Assembly: GCF_040419245.1 (NCBI RefSeq)
Contig: NZ_JAZHOH010000001.1
Location: forward strand, 4,030,001 to 4,094,000
Direction: 5' to 3'
Origin: Ewingella sp. CoE-038-23
GTDB taxonomy: Bacteria > Pseudomonadota > Gammaproteobacteria > Enterobacterales > Enterobacteriaceae
Length of the DNA stretch: 64,000 nucleotides
The position numbers and the translations under genes were made by a program. Positions within the stretch are counted from its first letter, which is position 1. Every line of letters starts with the position of its first letter. The notes beneath the pieces are model-generated. The model searched no databases. It was given only the letters and a program-made list of their open reading frames with translations, and had not been told where the DNA came from. Below, piece by piece: positions 61,994 to 64,000 of this stretch.

Positions 61994-64000
61994 CTAGTCG
62001 GCGTCGTAGCCAAGGTTTGGTGCCAGCCAACGCTCGACTTCGGCAATCGGCATATTTTTGCGTGCCGCGTAGTCTTCCACCTGATCGCGCTGTATCTGGG
62101 CCACGGCGAAATACTTACTTTCAGGGTGGCTGAAGTACCAGCCTGATACCGCCGCTCCAGGCCACATGGCGAAGGATTCGGTCAGCCGCATGCCGGTGTT
62201 AGTTTCCACGTCCAGCAGTTTCCAGATCTCACCTTTCTCGGTGTGCTCAGGGCAAGCCGGATAGCCCGGCGCAGGGCGAATACCTTGGTAGTTTTCACGG
62301 ATCAGCTCTTCGTTGCTCAGGCTCTCGCTCGGCGCGAACCCCCAATAGACTTTACGTACGCGCTCATGCAGATATTCGGCAAAGGCCTCCGCCAGACGGT
62401 CTGCCAGAGCTTTGACCATAATTTTGTTGTAGTCGTCGTGCTGGTTGTCATAGGCCTCGGCCAAGGCATCTTCTTCCAGCCCGCCGGTCACCGCAAAGGC
62501 GCCCATATAGTCTTTTTTGCCACTGGATTTCGGTGCCACAAAGTCGGCTAAACAGTAGTTAGCAAAATCGGTTTTCTCCGTTTGCTGACGCAGATGGTGG
62601 CTGACCACCAGCACCTCTTGGCGGCGCTCATCGCTATAAATTTCAATATCATCGCCTACGCGGTTAGCCGGGAACAGCCCCACCACGCCACGCGGATTCA
62701 GTAACTTCTCGTTCGAGAGCTTATCGAGCAGGTCATTGGCGTCTTTGAATAAGCGTTTGGCTTCTTCGCCCACCACTTCATCTTCCAGAATGCGCGGATA
62801 TTTACCCGCCAGCGCCCAGGTCATAAAGAAAGGCGTCCAGTCGATGTAGTTTCTCAATGTCTCTATGCTGGCTTCCACCTTCTGCACGCCAAGGCGATGG
62901 GCCACCGGTGGGGTATAACTTTCCCAATCGATCACAGTGGCGTTGTCGCGCGCGGTTTCAAGACTGACTGGCGGCGTACGCGGCTTTTTGCGGCCGTGCT
63001 GAATACGCACGGTTTCGTATTCTTTACGAGTACGGGCAACAAAATCATCGCGCTGGGTGCTCGAAAGCAGCGCTGAGACTACCCCCACCGAGCGCGAGGC
63101 ATTCTGTACATAAGTCGTCGGGCCGCTGTAGTTCTGCTCAATTTTCACGGCGGTATGGGCTTTCGAGGTCGTTGCACCGCCAATCAGCAGAGGAATGGTG
63201 AAGCCACGGCGCTCCATCTCTTTGGCAACGTTAACCATTTCATCCAGCGATGGGGTGATTAGCCCTGACAGCCCGATGATATCGACATTCTCTTCAATCG
63301 CCGTTTTGAGGATTTTATCGGTCGGCACCATCACACCCAAGTCGATGATTTCATAGTTATTACACTGTAAAACCACGCCGACGATATTTTTACCAATGTC
63401 ATGGACATCGCCCTTCACCGTCGCCAGCAGGATTTTTCCGTTGGTCTGGCCCTTCTCTTTGCTGGCCTCAATATAAGGCTCGAGATAGGCCACCGCCTGT
63501 TTCATGACACGGGCAGATTTCACCACTTGTGGCAGGAACATTTTGCCTTCGCCAAACAGGTCCCCGACCACGTTCATGCCGTCCATCAGCGGCCCTTCAA
63601 TCACCTCTATTGGGCGAGCCGACAGCTGTCGCGCCTCTTCGGTATCGACTTCGATAAATTCTGTAATTCCTTTAACCAGCGAATATTCCAGACGTTTACG
63701 CACTTCCCAGCTGCGCCACTCAGCCTGCTGTTTATTGGCTTCGCCATCGTCTTTATTGCCACGATATTTTTCCGCCAGATCCAACAGGCGCTCTGTGCCG
63801 TCATCACGACGGTTAAGGATCACATCTTCAACGGCATCGCGTAATTCGGTGGAGAGATCATCGTAGATCGCCAGCTGGCCGGCGTTGACGATCCCCATGT
63901 CCATGCCGTTGCGGATGGCGTGATACAGGAATACGGCGTGGATCGCTTCACGCACAGGCTCATTGCCACGAAATGAGAAGGAGACGTTAGACACGCCGCC
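61994..64000 (-). CDS. metH: Methionine synthase, cobalamin-dependent, C-terminal part
   Basis: The frame is open through the right window edge, so the 5' half (homocysteine and most of the folate domain) is missing. The visible ~668 residues start in the end of the pterin-binding domain ([20 protein letters not shown]), continue through the cap ([20 protein letters not shown]) and the B12 domain with the cobalt-ligand His in [20 protein letters not shown], and finish with the AdoMet-binding activation domain ([15 protein letters not shown]). MetH transfers methyl from methyltetrahydrofolate to homocysteine. It is the anchor on the right of the organophosphorus operon. Confidence 0.98.
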   Translation of the reverse strand, partial: GGVSNVSFSFRGNEPVREAIHAVFLYHAIRNGMDMGIVNAGQLAIYDDLSTELRDAVEDVILNRRDDGTERLLDLAEKYRGNKDDGEANKQQAEWRSWEVRKRLEYSLVKGITEFIEVDTEEARQLSARPIEVIEGPLMDGMNVVGDLFGEGKMFLPQVVKSARVMKQAVAYLEPYIEASKEKGQTNGKILLATVKGDVHDIGKNIVGVVLQCNNYEIIDLGVMVPTDKILKTAIEENVDIIGLSGLITPSLDEMVNVAKEMERRGFTIPLLIGGATTSKAHTAVKIEQNYSGPTTYVQNASRSVGVVSALLSSTQRDDFVARTRKEYETVRIQHGRKKPRTPPVSLETARDNATVIDWESYTPPVAHRLGVQKVEASIETLRNYIDWTPFFMTWALAGKYPRILEDEVVGEEAKRLFKDANDLLDKLSNEKLLNPRGVVGLFPANRVGDDIEIYSDERRQEVLVVSHHLRQQTEKTDFANYCLADFVAPKSSGKKDYMGAFAVTGGLEEDALAEAYDNQHDDYNKIMVKALADRLAEAFAEYLHERVRKVYWGFAPSESLSNEELIRENYQGIRPAPGYPACPEHTEKGEIWKLLDVETNTGMRLTESFAMWPGAAVSGWYFSHPESKYFAVAQIQRDQVEDYAARKNMPIAEVERWLAPNLGYDAD

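Overview
The window is a 64 kb piece of an Enterobacterales chromosome. Its backbone is the E. coli 91-92 min region: ssb/uvrA, yjbR, yjbQ, tyrB, alr, dnaB, qorA, pspG, dusA, zur, yjbJ, dinF, lexA, dgkA, plsB, ubiA, ubiC, psiE, pgi, lysC, yjbB and metH, in essentially that order. ERIC repeats, single-copy housekeeping genes and moderately high GC fit a member of the Yersiniaceae and relatives (Rahnella, Ewingella, Rouxiella or Serratia-like). I cannot fix the genus from sequence alone. No rRNA, tRNA, CRISPR array, transposase or phage gene was seen.

Layout. 1-11.5 kb is accessory: the 3' end of a thioester-reductase-like SDR gene, a GST, a GNAT acetyltransferase, an AraC/EamA divergent pair, a MazEF-type toxin-antitoxin pair, an SDR/LysR divergent pair, an ALDH/AraC pair, two small proteins of unclear role and an AT-rich PemK/MazF-like protein with a coiled-coil tail. 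11.6-27.7 kb is backbone (ssb, uvrA, yjbR, yjbQ, tyrB, alr, dnaB, qorA, pspG, dusA). It is interrupted by a LysR/GST/PNPOx-like module and a LysR/SDR module. 27.9-39.9 kb is a carbohydrate island between dusA and zur: an MFS sugar porter, aldose 1-epimerase-like protein, zinc alcohol dehydrogenase, complete RbsABC-type ABC importer, a 1095-residue DUF5107-plus-TPR protein and a divergent ROK repressor. 40-55.7 kb is backbone again (zur to yjbB). It lacks the mal genes that separate psiE from ubiC in E. coli, and carries an added BASS-family transporter and allA after lysC. 55.7-61.9 kb is a PhnR/PhnSTUV-like organophosphorus uptake operon that also encodes an alkaline-phosphatase-superfamily hydrolase and a HAD phosphatase. 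The window ends inside metH.

How the genes work together. The SOS genes lexA (two LexA boxes) and uvrA (one box) are visible with their operators, and dinF follows lexA. lysC is preceded by a recognisable lysine riboswitch. pspG has a sigma-54 promoter. The sugar island looks like a self-contained import-and-convert pathway: periplasmic binding protein and ABC or MFS import, mutarotation, oxidation at a zinc dehydrogenase, and an intracellular DUF5107 protein of unknown activity, all probably repressed by the ROK protein. The 56-62 kb operon looks like import of a phosphorus-containing organic molecule followed by removal of phosphate in the cytoplasm.

The best candidates for undescribed biology are the DUF5107/TPR sugar island, the phosphonate-type operon with its unusual hydrolase pair, and the PemK-coiled-coil protein next to ssb.
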